DNA from: Polynucleobacter sp. CS-Odin-A6
GTDB taxonomy: Bacteria > Pseudomonadota > Gammaproteobacteria > Burkholderiales > Burkholderiaceae
NCBI RefSeq assembly: GCF_018882095.1
Contig: NZ_JACVPD010000002.1
Span: 124,001-188,000 of the forward strand
Reading direction: 5' to 3'
DNA: 64,000 bases
Position numbers and translations under genes: made by a program. The stretch's first letter is position 1, and each line of letters starts with the position of its first letter. The notes under the pieces were generated by a model that saw nothing but the letters and a program-made list of their open reading frames with translations, did not search any database and was not told where the DNA came from. This document shows positions 27,361 to 35,317 of this stretch, one piece after another.

Positions 27361-27875
27361 TCATGGTCTTGCGGCACCCCACAAATCTAAACTCTGACTT
27401 GTGTTGCACTGCAATAAGTTATTAACAAGCCTCATCCTAAGAAGGTTCTTATATCAAGTCAAGAATATAGAAAGTAGTTTCAATAACTTATAGGTCTTGA
27501 AATAGGTACAATCCCCACTAAGGCTTCCTCATTTGATAATTAATCCATTCATATCAATTACTTACGGAAGTTAGTGGGGACTTATTCCACATAATAAAAA
27601 AGCACTAAAAATCAGACTTTTTTACTATTTTTCAACTTTAAATGGAAGCTCAAACCCATACATCTAGTATTCAGAGCTGCCATTTTCTCTATAGGTAGTA
27701 TTCATCTCGTTATGATCTTTGATAACAATTGACCAGTACTAAGCACCTTGCCTTTGAGCAAAATGCCATCAGCAGTACCGAAAAGCCAATTGAATATTCT
27801 CCCTGAAGCTAGGTCCCCTCTATCAAAAAAGTCATACCCGATCTTTCTCGTCAGTAATCATTACACTCAGATGCA
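27361..27875. other. 515-base intergenic region
   Basis: No convincing ORF on either strand. AT-rich; carries a structured inverted repeat at 27512-27580 and, downstream, the divergent promoters of the transglycosylase (minus) and the secreted nuclease (plus). It is the longest gene-free stretch in the window. Confidence 0.7.
27512..27580. ncRNA. Candidate structured RNA or cruciform element
   Basis: TCCCCACTAA (27512-27521) pairs with TTAGTGGGGA (27571-27580); after a GG bulge CTTCC (27524-27528) pairs with GGAAG (27566-27570), and TTGATA (27533-27538) can pair with TATCAA (27552-27557). This gives a nested 10+5+6 bp hairpin of 69 bases in an otherwise plain AT-rich spacer. No T-run directly follows on either strand, so it is not a standard terminator. 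Whether it is transcribed is unknown. Confidence 0.4.
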
Positions 27876-28895
27876 ATGAACTGGTTGGCTAAACTTCTGC
27901 TGTTGAGCACCCTCTGGGTACCGCTAAGCGCCTTGGCTCTCTTTAATGAATGCCAGGATCTATTTCCAGCACAGCAAATCCCCACTACAGCGCAAGCCGG
28001 GCGAGATCTCTGCTTTGATGATTTCGCCATCTACTACTCACCAATTGATAAAAAACCCATCTACACCGTTGAGAAACTGAATGGGGAGCAGCTTCAGGCC
28101 CCCCACCCACGGCGCACCAATCAGTTTTACGAAGAGGCTAGGCTTCCCTTCGACGAGCGTTCCCTATTGGCAGACTATCGGGGCAGCGGCTATGACCGTG
28201 GACATAATGTTCCTGCCGGTGATATGACTCGGGAGCGAGGGATGGCTCAGTCCTTCTCACTGGCAAATATGATGCCGCAGGCCAGACAAAACAATCAGGG
28301 CATTTGGGCCAAGCGAGTTGAAGAGCCAACCAGGATGTATATCAAACGTGCCCAGGGTGATATTTATGTCTACACCGGCTCAACTGGCCAAGCTGGCAGT
28401 CTTGGTAAAAGCAAGGTCTCCATTCCAACGCATATCTATAAACTAGTCTACGACCCCGCTAAAAAGAAAGCCTGGGCCTACTGGATAGAAAATACCGATG
28501 AAGCACAAATGAGTCCACCGATCACTTATGCGGAGCTGGTTCAGAGAACAGGTATCGACTTTCATTTACCGATAGATAGCGGTGACAGTAAATCGAATAA
28601 GCAGGCTGAAATAGTTAAATCAGTCGGGAAGCAGCTGATGGGCGGCTGGTATCCCGTATTTTTTGATCAGCTCTCACCGCAAAAAGTAAAAGCGATTATT
28701 TCTGATATTCAATCAGGGCGGGTTGCCAGCATCCAAATTCAATATGACCGCAATGAAGAGTTGGCTCAAAAGTTAGCCCAGGAGATTCTGGCGCAAGGAT
28801 CAATACAAGTCACGCTGTTACAAAGTAGCCCGCCAGACTCTCCCGCCGTTAGCTATGAACGCAATCGCGTAACGGCGATAGTGCGTACCAAATAA
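27876..28895 (+). CDS. Secreted DNA/RNA non-specific endonuclease with extra C-terminal domain
   Basis: 339 residues. Signal peptide at 1-22 (LLLLSTLWVPLSALA). Residues 45-230 form a beta-beta-alpha metal nuclease of the Serratia NucA type with the active site YDRGHNVPAGDM (D107, R108, G109, H110) and the Mg-binding Asn in SLANMMPQARQNNQGIW. Typical single-domain enzymes end near 240; the last 100 residues (QLSPQKVKAIISDIQSG, NRVTAIVRTK) form an extra alpha/beta domain resembling periplasmic peptidoglycan- or partner-binding modules, which is inference. Likely nutritional DNA degradation in the periplasm or outside. Confidence 0.9.
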   Translation: MNWLAKLLLLSTLWVPLSALALFNECQDLFPAQQIPTTAQAGRDLCFDDFAIYYSPIDKKPIYTVEKLNGEQLQAPHPRRTNQFYEEARLPFDERSLLADYRGSGYDRGHNVPAGDMTRERGMAQSFSLANMMPQARQNNQGIWAKRVEEPTRMYIKRAQGDIYVYTGSTGQAGSLGKSKVSIPTHIYKLVYDPAKKKAWAYWIENTDEAQMSPPITYAELVQRTGIDFHLPIDSGDSKSNKQAEIVKSVGKQLMGGWYPVFFDQLSPQKVKAIISDIQSGRVASIQIQYDRNEELAQKLAQEILAQGSIQVTLLQSSPPDSPAVSYERNRVTAIVRTK

Positions 28896-28897
28896 AA

Positions 28898-29146
28898 CTA
28901 ATGGTCGCGTGTACGGGCAACGATTCCATGGGCCCGCTGAATCGGCGCTAACAACCCTCGTAAGCCATTGTGATCTAGGGTATGCATTAACTCGAGTAAC
29001 TCCCCAAGCTCACCCTTAGGAAATCCCTCCCGAGCAAACCACGCCAAATAATTACCAGGTAGATCAGCTAATGCTCGGCCAGCATGCTTACCAAACGGCA
29101 TCTTCATCAGTACGAGCTTCTCAAGGGCTTGTGCATCCATCAGCAT
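28898..29146 (-). CDS. DUF3820 family protein
   Basis: 82 residues (80 from ATG 29140). The pattern MPFGKHAGRALADLPGNYL followed by WFAREGFPKGELG is the DUF3820 signature, annotated in some databases as putative quorum-sensing-regulated virulence factor although experimental support is thin. Small cytosolic protein. Convergent with the nuclease gene (two-base gap). Confidence 0.85.
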   Translation of the reverse strand: MLMDAQALEKLVLMKMPFGKHAGRALADLPGNYLAWFAREGFPKGELGELLELMHTLDHNGLRGLLAPIQRAHGIVARTRDH

Positions 29147-29182
29147 GCATCTTACAAGGGATCTGGGGTGGTGATTGACTTC

Positions 29183-29205
29183 AACACCACTTTAAAAGTG
29201 GTGTT
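29183..29205. other. Perfect hairpin upstream of the DUF3820 gene
   Basis: AACACCACTT (29183-29192) and AAGTGGTGTT (29196-29205) form a 10-bp stem with a three-base loop, followed on the plus strand by only a short T stretch. It lies in the 204-base gap between the liv operon end and the DUF3820 start and could be a second terminator or leader element. Confidence 0.5.
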
Positions 29206-29288
29206 TATTAATTAGGAATTCATTTAATCTACTATTTAAGAGCCACCATGCGCTATTGTTTCGAGAGGCAATCGTGCTGCTCCAATAG

Positions 29289-29314
29289 AAAAAGCCCTCA
29301 TTGGAGGGCCTTTT
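29289..29314 (-). terminator. Terminator of the liv operon
   Basis: On the minus strand GCCCTC (29309-29304) pairs with GAGGGC (29299-29294) around CAAT and is followed directly by five T. It lies 37 bases past the livF stop. Confidence 0.8.
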
Positions 29315-29350
29315 CACGAAAACGACAACTACGACTGCAATTGCAAGGAT

Positions 29351-30079
29351 TTAGTGGCTAGTGCCACCGCCCAAGTAAGCTGCCTTTACTGCCGGATCAT
29401 CCATCAACTTATCAGCAGGACCGTGAGTAGCAATCTTCCCGTTCTCCAGAACGTATCCATAGTCAGCAACCTTCAAAGCTGCAGCAGCAAATTGCTCCAC
29501 CAACAACATAGTGACGCCTTGTGCCTTGAGGTTAGAAATAATCCGAAATACTTCTTCAACCAAAATCGGCGCAAGACCCATTGAAGGTTCATCCAAGAGA
29601 ATAATCTCTGGATTGAGCATCACCGCACGCGCCATCGCCAACATCTGTTGCTCACCGCCAGACAAAGTCCCAGCAAGTTGATTGCGACGCTCTTTCAGGC
29701 GCGGGAACATTTCTAAAGAACGCTCTAAATCGTTTTTGATGTCACCCTTAGGGCGACTACCTGTAAAGCGTGGGAATGCGCCTAATAGCAGGTTGTCATT
29801 CACCGACATAGTCGTAAATACGCGACGGCCTTCTGGGCTATGTGCCAAACCCAAGCGGGCAATTTTATGAGAGTCATAACCATCAATTTTTTCACCGCCC
29901 AAAGTCACCTCACCACCGGTAGGCTTGATCATGCCGGTAATTGCGCGCATCGTCGTTGTTTTGCCGGCGCCGTTCGAGCCGATCAAAGTAATGACTTGCC
30001 CTTTAGGAACATCAATATTGATGCCGTGCAGAACTTTTACTTTGCCGTAGCCTGCTTCAAGATTCTTAATAGATAACAT
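29351..30079 (-). CDS. livF: Branched-chain amino acid ABC transporter ATPase LivF
   Basis: 242 residues. Walker A GSNGAGKTT near residue 35, signature LSGGEQQMLAMARA near 140, Walker B ILLDEPSMGLAP near 160, and the LivF-type ending ENGKIATHGPADKLMDDPAVKAAYLG. Powers import of branched-chain amino acids or related compounds with the fused LivM-LivG and LivH. It is last in the liv operon and follows it by 31 bases. Confidence 0.95.
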   Translation of the reverse strand: MLSIKNLEAGYGKVKVLHGINIDVPKGQVITLIGSNGAGKTTTMRAITGMIKPTGGEVTLGGEKIDGYDSHKIARLGLAHSPEGRRVFTTMSVNDNLLLGAFPRFTGSRPKGDIKNDLERSLEMFPRLKERRNQLAGTLSGGEQQMLAMARAVMLNPEIILLDEPSMGLAPILVEEVFRIISNLKAQGVTMLLVEQFAAAALKVADYGYVLENGKIATHGPADKLMDDPAVKAAYLGGGTSH

Positions 30080-30110
30080 GGTATTTACCGATTCAATATA
30101 GTTCTAGTGA

Positions 30111-32042
30111 TTAAGTACCCAAGTAGGCAGAAATCACCTTCTCGTTTGCCTGAACTTCAGCGGGTTTACCTTCTGCAATCTTCTGACCGAAGTCCAATAC
30201 AGATACGGTATCGCATACGGACATCACCACATCCATGTGATGCTCAATGAGGATGAAGGTAATACCGCTATCGCGGATCTTACGAATGATGCGCAGGAGC
30301 TCTTTAATATCGGGTGCAGTCAAGCCAGCAGCGGGCTCATCCAAGAGCAATAACTCAGGGTCCAACGCCAAAGCGCGGGCGATTTCTAAAGAACGTTGCT
30401 TACCGTAAGGCAAGTTACGCGCTTCTTCATTTGCCAAATCATCTAAGCCCACAAATTTAAGAAGGGCCATTGCGCGAGCATGCGCTTCAGCCTCTTCCTT
30501 CTTGTAACGCGGTAGATGTAATGCAATCTCCACCATATTGGATTTAAAGGTGTGGTGTAGACCAACCAAAATATTTTGGATCGCCGTCATCTCACCAAAG
30601 AGTTGCACGTTTTGGAAGGTGCGGGCAATACCAGAAAGAGCAATATCGGATGATGTACGGCCTACTACGCTTTGGCCTGCATACAGCACATTACCAGCAG
30701 TAGGCGTATAGATTCCAGTTAACACATTCATCATCGTGCTCTTCCCAGAGCCATTAGGACCAATCAAGCCATGAATTGTGCCGCGCTTAATACTAAGGTC
30801 AACATTATTTAAGGCCTTTAAACCGCCGAACTGCATCAATACAGAATCAACCTTCAGAAGCTCTGTGCCTGCATTTTGCGTTCCAACTGCGCTAATAAAA
30901 CTAATGGAGTCGTCCACTTCCTCAGCATCTCCCCCACGCGTCGTCTTAGCCTTACCAACAATCGATTGATAGAAGCTTTTCGTAAAGCCAACAATACCGT
31001 TTTGCAAGTAGTACACCACCAGCAAAATCATGAAGCCGAAAATACTCAAGCGCCAATCTGAAATACTATTTAGCCAGAAAGAAAAAGCTGCTAAACCAAC
31101 AACCCCTGCCACCGGAATAGCAACGCGTCTGACCGTGGTGATTTTCTTGGACAGAGCCATTGCTGCACCAAGCACCACCACAATAGCAATGATCGAAGCC
31201 ACGATACGGAATAAATTGATGTCATCAAGGAGTTTTGGCAACAACACAATAATCGCTGCCCCGATAAAGGCACCCAAACGGGACTTACGTCCACCCATAA
31301 TGATGCCGAGCAAGAAGAGCACGGCTAATTCATTGTTGTAGGTATTTGGAGAGATGTACTGCTCAGAATAAGCGTACAAGCAACCAGCCAAGCCCGCAAA
31401 GCCCGCGCTAATCACAAATGCAATGACCTTAAATCGGTATACAGAAACACCCATACAGTCACAAGCAATGGGGCTATCACGCAAGGCTTCAAAAGCACGA
31501 CCCATTTGTGATTTGACAAAACGATCCACCACGATCAGAGAAATAATCAAGATGGCAGAGACTAGCCAGAAATACTCTGCCTTCGTCATCGGCACACCCA
31601 TGAGCTCGGGCTTTGGAATCTTGATGCCGAGAGGACCTTCAGTTAACCAAGTCATCTCGTTAATTAAGATCTGAGCGATCGTTCCAAAGGCTAAGGTCAC
31701 CATCGCCAAATAGGGGCCAATTACCTTCAGTGCCGGTAAAGCTAGGATGCCGCCGAAAATCGCCGTGACGACAATGGAAGCCGGAATGGTTGCCCAAATA
31801 GGTAAGCCAAAATGAAAGAACAACACGCCCGCAGTGTAAGAGCCAATTCCGAACAAGGCTGCATGACCTAAGGAAACTTGACCAACATAACCCACCACAA
31901 TATCTAATCCGAATAGCAGAATGGTATAAATCAGAATCGTTTCAGCTAAGTGAATGTAATACGGATTATGAATAAATAGCGGCAAACAAAATAATCCTAC
32001 AATCGCAACCAATAAAGGCAATAGAGACTTCAATTTCATCAT
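30111..32042 (-). CDS. Fused ABC permease-ATPase LivM-LivG
   Basis: 643 residues. Residues 1-370 are a LivM-type permease with about ten helices (IVVGYVGQVSLGHAALFG, FAGLAGCLYAYSEQYISP), then a short linker, then a LivG ATPase from about 395: Walker A GPNGSGKSTMM, signature LPYGKQRSLEIARALA, Walker B LLLLDEPAAGL. In most bacteria these are two proteins; the fusion fixes one ATPase to the permease, with LivF as the second. The start shares one base with the livH stop (TAATG), so the two are coupled. Confidence 0.93.
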   Translation of the reverse strand: MMKLKSLLPLLVAIVGLFCLPLFIHNPYYIHLAETILIYTILLFGLDIVVGYVGQVSLGHAALFGIGSYTAGVLFFHFGLPIWATIPASIVVTAIFGGILALPALKVIGPYLAMVTLAFGTIAQILINEMTWLTEGPLGIKIPKPELMGVPMTKAEYFWLVSAILIISLIVVDRFVKSQMGRAFEALRDSPIACDCMGVSVYRFKVIAFVISAGFAGLAGCLYAYSEQYISPNTYNNELAVLFLLGIIMGGRKSRLGAFIGAAIIVLLPKLLDDINLFRIVASIIAIVVVLGAAMALSKKITTVRRVAIPVAGVVGLAAFSFWLNSISDWRLSIFGFMILLVVYYLQNGIVGFTKSFYQSIVGKAKTTRGGDAEEVDDSISFISAVGTQNAGTELLKVDSVLMQFGGLKALNNVDLSIKRGTIHGLIGPNGSGKSTMMNVLTGIYTPTAGNVLYAGQSVVGRTSSDIALSGIARTFQNVQLFGEMTAIQNILVGLHHTFKSNMVEIALHLPRYKKEEAEAHARAMALLKFVGLDDLANEEARNLPYGKQRSLEIARALALDPELLLLDEPAAGLTAPDIKELLRIIRKIRDSGITFILIEHHMDVVMSVCDTVSVLDFGQKIAEGKPAEVQANEKVISAYLGT

Positions 32043-32920
32043 TAAACTTTCTTAATCGCAGATTTGCCGAACAGACCCGATGGCTTGAATGCCAGTACTA
32101 ACAGGAGCAAGATCAAGCCCGGTACATCTTTATAGCCAGTAGAAATATAAAAGCCGGTTGCTGTCTCAACAATTCCCAGAATCAAACCACCCACAATAAT
32201 TCCGAGGCCGCTAGACAGACCGCCAATAATCGCCACTGCGAAAGCCTTCAAACCCAAAGCGCCACCCATGGTCGCGCCAGTTAAGGTCAATGGTGCAATT
32301 AATACGCCGGCAAAGGCGGCAGTTAATGAAGACAGTGCATAGGAGAAGGTAATAACCAAGCTGGTATTAATTCCCATTAAGCCAGCTGCATCGCGATCGT
32401 TTGCTGTAGCAACTACGGCTTTGCCATAAATCGTTTTGCGATTAAAAAACTCAACTAATAACATCATGACCAGGGCGCCCACTACCACCAAAATTTCCAT
32501 TGGCAGAATATTCGCACCCAAGAAACTCATTGGCTCCATTGGCAAAGGCGATGGGAATGGCAGTGCATCACGGCCCCAAATATTTTCAGCAACGTTCTTG
32601 AAAATAATACCCAAGGCAATAGTTGACATAATCCAACCGAACTCTGATTTAATTTTGATGGCAGGACGTACACCAACCCACTCAACAAAGCTGCCTTGGA
32701 CCATGCCGAATATGCAAACAATTGGCAACATAAGCCAGTAATTCATACCAAATAAGTCAACGCAAGTTAGACCCACTAAGGCCCCTAACATTAAGGCCTC
32801 GCCTTGACCGAAGTTCAATGTGCCAGAAGTGGCGAAAGTCAGCTGAAAGCCGAAGGCAACGACCGCGTAGATCATTCCTACCGCTATGCCGCTGGAGAGG
32901 ATTTGTGCAAACATTTCCAT
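32042..32920 (-). CDS. livH: Branched-chain amino acid ABC permease LivH
   Basis: 292 residues, about eight helices, with LivH signatures GQGEALMLGALVG near residue 40 and the C-terminal VIGGLSSGLGIIVGGLILGI. It forms the membrane channel with the LivM half of the fusion. Downstream of livK by 149 bases that contain a strong hairpin, which would reduce read-through so that binding protein exceeds permease. Confidence 0.95.
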   Translation of the reverse strand: MEMFAQILSSGIAVGMIYAVVAFGFQLTFATSGTLNFGQGEALMLGALVGLTCVDLFGMNYWLMLPIVCIFGMVQGSFVEWVGVRPAIKIKSEFGWIMSTIALGIIFKNVAENIWGRDALPFPSPLPMEPMSFLGANILPMEILVVVGALVMMLLVEFFNRKTIYGKAVVATANDRDAAGLMGINTSLVITFSYALSSLTAAFAGVLIAPLTLTGATMGGALGLKAFAVAIIGGLSSGLGIIVGGLILGIVETATGFYISTGYKDVPGLILLLLVLAFKPSGLFGKSAIKKV

Positions 32921-32972
32921 GATGTAGACCTAAAGAATCTAAAACTGTTGTGTGAACGATCCGACATTGTAA

Positions 32973-33003
32973 GCAAAACGCCGCCTGGTGGGCGGCGTTT
33001 TGC
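32973..33003 (-). terminator. Strong hairpin between livK and livH (partial terminator)
   Basis: GCAAAACGCCGCC (32973-32985) pairs perfectly with GGCGGCGTTTTGC (32991-33003) around TGGTG, a 13-bp stem that ends in its own A/T-rich arms. On the minus strand the right arm supplies a TTTTGC tail. Typical of intra-operon attenuators placed after abundant substrate-binding protein genes. Confidence 0.75.
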
Positions 33004-33069
33004 TCTTTAACTACCTTAATTGCTGCAGTGCGGGATAAATACTACCTCCCAGCACTGGCTAGCATCACA

Positions 33070-34254
33070 TTACTTCTTCTTCGCATTAGCATCTTCAGCA
33101 TTTAAGAACTCAACGCGGCCGTTTTCAACAATACCCATGACTACGTCCTTAACCTTAATAGCCTCATGATCAGAAGCAGAAAATGGTTTGTTGTACGTCA
33201 TCACTACACCATCGACTGGGGTCTTCAAATCTTGCAAAGCAGCTAAGAGCTTAGGGCCTTCTGTGCTGTTGGCTTGCTTGATAGCAGCAGCCAAGAGGTA
33301 AACAGAGTCGTATCCTTGAGCGGCTGATACTGGGGATGCGATGACACCATTTTTTGGCTTGAACTCTTTGAGGTAAGTATCTACGAAGACCTTACGTTTT
33401 GGAGTTGTTGCAGGTTGCTGAATAAAAGTCTCCGGCATCGTTGCACCGTTACCATTCTTTCCAGCAGTATCAATAAAGCTAGCCATCGACAATGTCCAGC
33501 TACCAATCAATGGTTTTTTCCAACCCAATTTCGCCATACCGTTGGCAATTTGTGCCAACTCAGGTCCAATTGCATAGGTCAACACCACTTCTGCACCAGC
33601 ATTCTTCGCCTTGAGCAACTGGGAAGTCATATCTACGTCACCAATGTTAAATTTCTCTACTGCAACAGGTGTAACGCCGTATGTTTTCAAGGCCTTTTCC
33701 ATGTCGTCACGCCCTAATTGGCCGTAGTTAGTAGAGTCAGCCAAAATAGCAACCTTCTTCAAGCCACGCTTCTCAACCGCTTCTTTAGCGATCATCGGAG
33801 CCTGGATACTGTCAGGAGCGGCGTTACGGAAAACATAGTTTTCAGCAGCGTTTGGAAATTGCTTCGTAATTAATGTACCGGTAGCCACGTTATTTAATAC
33901 AGGAATCTTTGCGTCCTGATAGAAACGCTGGGATGCCAAAGCCACACCAGTATTGATATAACCGAGGGTAGCGACTACCTTTTCGTTATTAATCAACTCT
34001 TGAGCAATTTGAACACCACGCTCGTTTTTCGCTTCATCGTCGCGCTCAACTAAAACAATCTTATTGCCGTTAACACCACCTGCAGCATTGATTTCCTTGG
34101 CAGCAAGGCGCACACCATCACGCATACTCACGCCCATTGAAGATGAGCCGCCAGTAAATGGACCAGCGACACCCACTTTAATATCGGCAGCATAAGCGCC
34201 GGTTGATAACATTGCAGCAGCAGCTACCGCAAAAATATGACGACGAATGTTCAT
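33070..34254 (-). CDS. livK: Branched-chain amino acid ABC transporter substrate-binding protein
   Basis: 394 residues from ATG 34254 (MNIRRHIFAVAAAAML), which has a GGAGA SD, whereas the longer reading to 34323 does not look like a signal. The signal peptide ends at AYA-AD. Type I periplasmic binding fold: KVGVAGPFTGGSSSMG, then the ligand-loop region VATGTLITKQF and the second domain ADSTNYGQLGRDD. Binds branched-chain amino acids or related amides in the periplasm. First gene of livK-livH-livMG-livF. Confidence 0.94.
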   Translation of the reverse strand: MNIRRHIFAVAAAAMLSTGAYAADIKVGVAGPFTGGSSSMGVSMRDGVRLAAKEINAAGGVNGNKIVLVERDDEAKNERGVQIAQELINNEKVVATLGYINTGVALASQRFYQDAKIPVLNNVATGTLITKQFPNAAENYVFRNAAPDSIQAPMIAKEAVEKRGLKKVAILADSTNYGQLGRDDMEKALKTYGVTPVAVEKFNIGDVDMTSQLLKAKNAGAEVVLTYAIGPELAQIANGMAKLGWKKPLIGSWTLSMASFIDTAGKNGNGATMPETFIQQPATTPKRKVFVDTYLKEFKPKNGVIASPVSAAQGYDSVYLLAAAIKQANSTEGPKLLAALQDLKTPVDGVVMTYNKPFSASDHEAIKVKDVVMGIVENGRVEFLNAEDANAKKK

Positions 34255-34399
34255 AAAGTCTCCATGACTAAAAGTACTCATTAAATAAATGGTTGTAGGC
34301 AAAGCTTTAAAACAACTGTCCATCTTACAGTCAATATAGGGGTAAAAAAAGGGCTTGATATTAGGGTTTTACATTAGCCCTCAGGGTTCAAAGTTGTTC

Positions 34400-35317
34400 T
34401 TAAAAATACTGCCGAATTCGCCCTTTTAAGGCAGGCCAGAAGAGGTTTACTACCAAACCAGTAATAACCAAGGTAGCAGCCATGACTTTCCAGGCCGGCA
34501 AAGGTTCATCCAAAAAGAAGGTGGATGCCCCCATACCAAAAATGGGTACTAACAATGGTGCGGGCGCCACTACGGCAGCTGGATGCCTTGAGAGTAGCCA
34601 AGCCCAAGCAGCGTAGCCAAATACCGTGTTAGCCCATGCCTGCCAAAGGACACCGATCCATGCCCCCACAGAAGCGGAGAGCGTCACATCCCATAAATGC
34701 GCAGGACCACCCTCAAATAACAGTGCAATGAATAACAAAGGGGGAATGGAGAAGGCGCTGCCCCAGACAACATAGGACAGCATATTAATAGAGCCAGCCT
34801 GACGGCTTGCTGTATTGGAGATACCCCATGAGAAACCCGCAAACACCACTAAGGCTAATCCCAAGAAAGTAGTAGTGGCATCAGTATGCAGCGCAATCAC
34901 GCCTAGACCCGTCATGGCTACCGCTACTGCTACTGCCTGATAACGCTGCAACCGCTCTTTGGTAAAGAGCATGGCAAAACCAATGGTAAAGAAAACCTGC
35001 GTCTGAACCACCAAAGAGGCTAAGCCTGGTGAGATCTGACTATTAACGGCGTAATACATGATGCCGAACTGACCTACCCCTGTTGCCAAACCATAAATAC
35101 AGAGATTGCCCCAGGAGGCCTTTGGCCTAGGTAGAAAAAAAACCAATGGCAATAAGGCAAATAAGTAACGTAGTGCAGCAAAGTAAAAAGGGGGGAATGA
35201 AGCAAGACAGTTTTTAATCACCACAAAGTTAGTGCCCCAGACCGCAACAATGACTAAGGCCAACAGGAGATGGCTGGCTGGTAATTGTGAACTGCGATGA
35301 ATTTTTGAACTATTCAC
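34400..35317 (-). CDS. EamA/DMT family exporter
   Basis: About 305 residues with ten helices in two EamA repeats (VIVAVWGTNFVVIKNCL; SWGISNTASRQAGSI). I chose GTG 35317, which overlaps the GMC stop by eight bases (GTGAATAG), a usual coupled start; ATG 35347 would extend it ten residues into that gene. The family exports amino acids or metabolites (RhtA/YdcZ/O-acetylserine type). Substrate unknown. Confidence 0.85.
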   Translation of the reverse strand: MNSSKIHRSSQLPASHLLLALVIVAVWGTNFVVIKNCLASFPPFYFAALRYLFALLPLVFFLPRPKASWGNLCIYGLATGVGQFGIMYYAVNSQISPGLASLVVQTQVFFTIGFAMLFTKERLQRYQAVAVAVAMTGLGVIALHTDATTTFLGLALVVFAGFSWGISNTASRQAGSINMLSYVVWGSAFSIPPLLFIALLFEGGPAHLWDVTLSASVGAWIGVLWQAWANTVFGYAAWAWLLSRHPAAVVAPAPLLVPIFGMGASTFFLDEPLPAWKVMAATLVITGLVVNLFWPALKGRIRQYF

